Below are positions 53,989 to 55,853 of a stretch of 55,853 nucleotides of DNA, piece after piece. Under the pieces are notes generated by a model, which was given only the letters and a program-made list of their open reading frames with translations, was not told the origin of the DNA and ran no database searches. This DNA is from Deltaproteobacteria bacterium GWB2_55_19 (GTDB lineage Bacteria; Desulfobacterota; GWC2-55-46): the NCBI GenBank assembly GCA_001797465.1, contig MGPQ01000011.1:1-55853 (forward strand), written 5' to 3'. Made by a program: the position numbers and the translations under genes. Position 1 is the first letter of the stretch. Each line of letters starts with the position of its first letter.

Positions 53989-55404
53989 ATGATAGATTCG
54001 TTCGAGCCGTTCAAGATACTCAGGGCCGCGCTCAAAAACGGAGGCGAGTTCGCCGATATTTACGTCGAGGACAACTGCAATACATCCATCGTCTCCGAGG
54101 AGAACCGGATTGAGAAGGTGATAACGGGCAGGGACAGGGGGTGCGGCGTACGCGTCATCGCAAACCTCAAGACCTACTATGCCTATACGAACGACCTGAC
54201 CGAGAAGGGGCTCATCGAAGTCGCCGGTATTGTCGCCAACGGCGTCCGGGACGGCAAGGAGGCTGGGGACATAAGCCTCGTTAAAAAGGAAAAGGCCCCT
54301 GGCTTCGATATAAAGAGGCTCCCGACACGGACGGATTTAAAAGAGAAGGTCGCTCTCGTGAACCGCGCGATGGACGCCGCCTGGAAGACGGACAAGAGGA
54401 TAGTGCAGGTGAGGGTCGTCTACGGCGACGGCTGGAAGAGGGTCGCCATAGTGAATTCGCTCGGCGAGTGGGTGGAAGAGGAACGTGTCGGGCTCGTATT
54501 TTTGTGCAACGCGGTTTCAAAGGACGGCGACGTCGTCCAGACCGGGTACGAGCCTCTCGGCGGGGCCTTCGGCATTGAGGCGTTCGACGAGACCCCGCCC
54601 GAGCTTGTCGCCGAGATAGCCGCTAAGCGCGCCCTCTCCATGCTCAAAGCGAAGCGGGCGCCTGGCGGCAGGATGGGCGTGATACTCTCGTCCGACGCCG
54701 GAGGCACGATGATACACGAGGCGGTCGGCCACGGGCTGGAGGCAGACCTCGCGCAACAGAACTTGTCGGTTTATTCGGGCAAGATCGGCGAAAAAGTCGC
54801 CTCGCCCATCATCACGGTGCTGGACGACGCTACCATTCCGTACAAGAGGGGGTCGTTCTTCTTTGACGACGAGGGCGTGAGAGCGGAAAAGACCGTACTT
54901 GTCGATAAGGGCGTATTGAAGAGCTACATGTGCGACAGATTGAATTCTATGAAGAGCGGGCACAAGCCCACGGGGAACGGAAGGCGCGAATCCTATCATC
55001 ACAGGCCCATCCCACGCATGACTAACACTATCATCGCGCCCGGCAAGGACGATCCGGAGGCCATTATAAGGTCGCTCGACAAGGGCTTGTTCGTCAAGAA
55101 GATGGGCGGCGGACAGGTGAACACGGTAAACGGCGACTTCGTATTCGAGGTGACCGAAGGCTATCTCATAGAGAACGGGAAGATAGGCGAGATGGTCAGG
55201 GGCGCGACCCTTACAGGCAACGGACCCGAGGTATTGATGAACATAGACATGGTAGGGAGCGACCTCGGCTTCAGCATAGGCACCTGCGGCAAGGACGCGC
55301 AGGGCGTGCCGGTCTCTGACGCGCAACCGACGCTCCGCATCCCTGAGATAACAGTTGGCGGGGGCGTTCAAGGCGAGGTCCTCGCAAAGAGTACTATATG
55401 GTAA
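53989..55404 (+). CDS. tldD: TldD-type metalloprotease
   Basis: A 471-residue member of the TldD/PmbA family, the zinc protease heterodimer that degrades or matures small peptides. The metal motif HEAVGHGLEAD is present with His243 and His248 (HExxxH), the TldD mark that PmbA/TldE lacks. Other family segments: FADIYVEDN at the N-terminus, DDEGVRAEKTVLVDKGVLK, TNTIIAPG, VNTVNGDFVFEVTEGYLIENG and the C-terminal GICGK-like GTCGKDAQ. The partner tldE is not in the window. A YHS-domain gene begins inside its last codons. Confidence 0.93.
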   Translation: MIDSFEPFKILRAALKNGGEFADIYVEDNCNTSIVSEENRIEKVITGRDRGCGVRVIANLKTYYAYTNDLTEKGLIEVAGIVANGVRDGKEAGDISLVKKEKAPGFDIKRLPTRTDLKEKVALVNRAMDAAWKTDKRIVQVRVVYGDGWKRVAIVNSLGEWVEEERVGLVFLCNAVSKDGDVVQTGYEPLGGAFGIEAFDETPPELVAEIAAKRALSMLKAKRAPGGRMGVILSSDAGGTMIHEAVGHGLEADLAQQNLSVYSGKIGEKVASPIITVLDDATIPYKRGSFFFDDEGVRAEKTVLVDKGVLKSYMCDRLNSMKSGHKPTGNGRRESYHHRPIPRMTNTIIAPGKDDPEAIIRSLDKGLFVKKMGGGQVNTVNGDFVFEVTEGYLIENGKIGEMVRGATLTGNGPEVLMNIDMVGSDLGFSIGTCGKDAQGVPVSDAQPTLRIPEITVGGGVQGEVLAKSTIW

Positions 55405-55577
55405 ATGACCCGGTCTGCGGGATGGGGCTTATGGAGGAGAAGGCGCCGTTTAAATATGAATATAAGGGGCGGCCTTATTACTTTTGCGGCCAGGGTTGCA
55501 AAGAGCGGTTCGAGCACGACCCGGAGAAGTACCTGTCGGGGAGGCCCGTGGATTGGATAGCGGACGGGGAGAAGTAG
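55398..55577 (+). CDS. YHS domain protein
   Basis: A 59-residue protein consisting of one YHS domain: DPVCGMGLMEEKAPFKYEY then YYFCGQGCKERF and a DPEKYL end, with Cys pairs that probably bind a metal. Such domains occur in copper-ATPases and heavy-metal proteins and as single small proteins. The ATG at 55398 overlaps the tldD stop by 7 bases, so translation is coupled. It is short and easily missed by gene finders. A role in metal handling is inferred. Confidence 0.85.
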   Translation: MVNDPVCGMGLMEEKAPFKYEYKGRPYYFCGQGCKERFEHDPEKYLSGRPVDWIADGEK

Positions 55578-55596
55578 GGGGATAGTAAAAAATATT

Positions 55597-55681
55597 GTCA
55601 TTGCGAGGAGCGCATTTGCGACGAAGCAATCTCCTGCGCATGGGTCAAAAGATGAGATTGCTTCGCTCCGCTCGCAATGAC
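55597..55681. repeat. Dispersed palindromic repeat, copy 2
   Basis: Bounded by GTCATTGCGAG (55597-55607) and CTCGCAATGAC (55671-55681), with internal arms GACGAAGCAATCTC and GAGATTGCTTCG. It matches the copy at 1856-1936 over both ends and the right inner part. Confidence 0.87.
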
Positions 55682-55786
55682 AAGCTTTTGTTCGAAAGCG
55701 CGCGGAGCGCGGCAAAATGGCCTTGGGCAGAAGATTCAAATAGCCGATACAAACTCGGTTAGGGTTACGAAACAAAGGGTTCAGGT

Positions 55787-55853
55787 TGATCTTCCCCCGA
55801 AAAAATGGACACACAGTTAAGCTACTTTTGACTGCTCGAACGCATGAGGCGAG
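55787..55853 (-). mobile_element. Possible end of an IS3-family insertion sequence (partial)
   Basis: TGATCTTCCCCCGAAAAAATGGACAC resembles the terminal inverted repeats of IS3-family (IS150 group) elements, which run TGA-C-TGCCCCC-AAAA-TGGACA. On the minus strand a reading frame enters from the window edge and stops at the TAG 55824-55826, about 37 bases from the putative end, as the orfB end of such an element would. Only 67 bases are visible, so the call is tentative. Confidence 0.35.

Overview
The window looks like chromosomal DNA of a GC-rich, Gram-negative, anaerobic-type bacterium with deltaproteobacterial (Desulfobacterota/Geobacter-like) character. The supporting signs are several multiheme c-type cytochromes with CxxCH motifs, periplasmic lipoproteins (NHL propeller, monoheme and triheme cytochromes), a predicted outer-membrane beta-barrel, PilZ and MinD-like proteins, and an EF-G of the second type with DTPGY in place of DTPGH. 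The genus cannot be fixed from the sequence alone. No tRNA gene, CRISPR array or prophage was recognised.

Layout. 1-662: end of an rRNA operon (23S 3' part, 5S, terminator). 663-4590: a PilZ protein, an EamA transporter and a long response regulator, separated by palindromic intergenic repeats. 4762-18379: a mostly co-directional housekeeping block (valS, nadC, birA, coaX, TPR protein, EF-G2, HEAT-like protein, nfo, trxB, carbamate kinase, DUF2130 protein, small zinc-ribbon membrane protein). 18491-21494: minus-strand MBL hydrolase, cytochrome b5-like protein, M50 protease and AI-2E-type permease. 21774-23644: two overlapping PP-loop sulfur-transfer genes (thiouridylase-like and LarE).

23641-39618 is the most unusual part. 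A 909-residue protein carries what looks like a class III nucleotidyl cyclase domain split by a coiled coil. It is followed by an operon of five large membrane proteins with C-terminal TPRs, resembling eukaryotic TMTC O-mannosyltransferases, with a DPM1/ALG5-like prenyl-phosphate glycosyltransferase embedded among them. Nearby lie a HEAT protein, a truncated TMTC-like gene and a beta-barrel protein with a Thr/Asp-rich tract. Together they suggest a bacterial protein O-glycosylation system using a lipid-linked sugar; the donor, acceptor and function are inferred.

39812-48481 is a minus-strand envelope redox region: an FGE-fold lipoprotein, a membrane-anchored spermidine-synthase-like protein, a diheme cytochrome fused to an FGE-sulfatase domain, a monoheme lipoprotein cytochrome, a parvulin isomerase, a tetraheme cytochrome behind a near-perfect sigma70 promoter and a structured leader, an NHL-repeat lipoprotein and a triheme lipoprotein. 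48611-50552 pairs a MinD/FlhG-like ATPase with a PilZ protein. 50618-55577 carries a phosphoribosyltransferase, prpD-prpB, a Cys-rich small protein, tldD and a YHS-domain gene overlapping tldD. The window closes with a dispersed palindromic repeat (second copy at 1856) and what may be the end of an insertion sequence.
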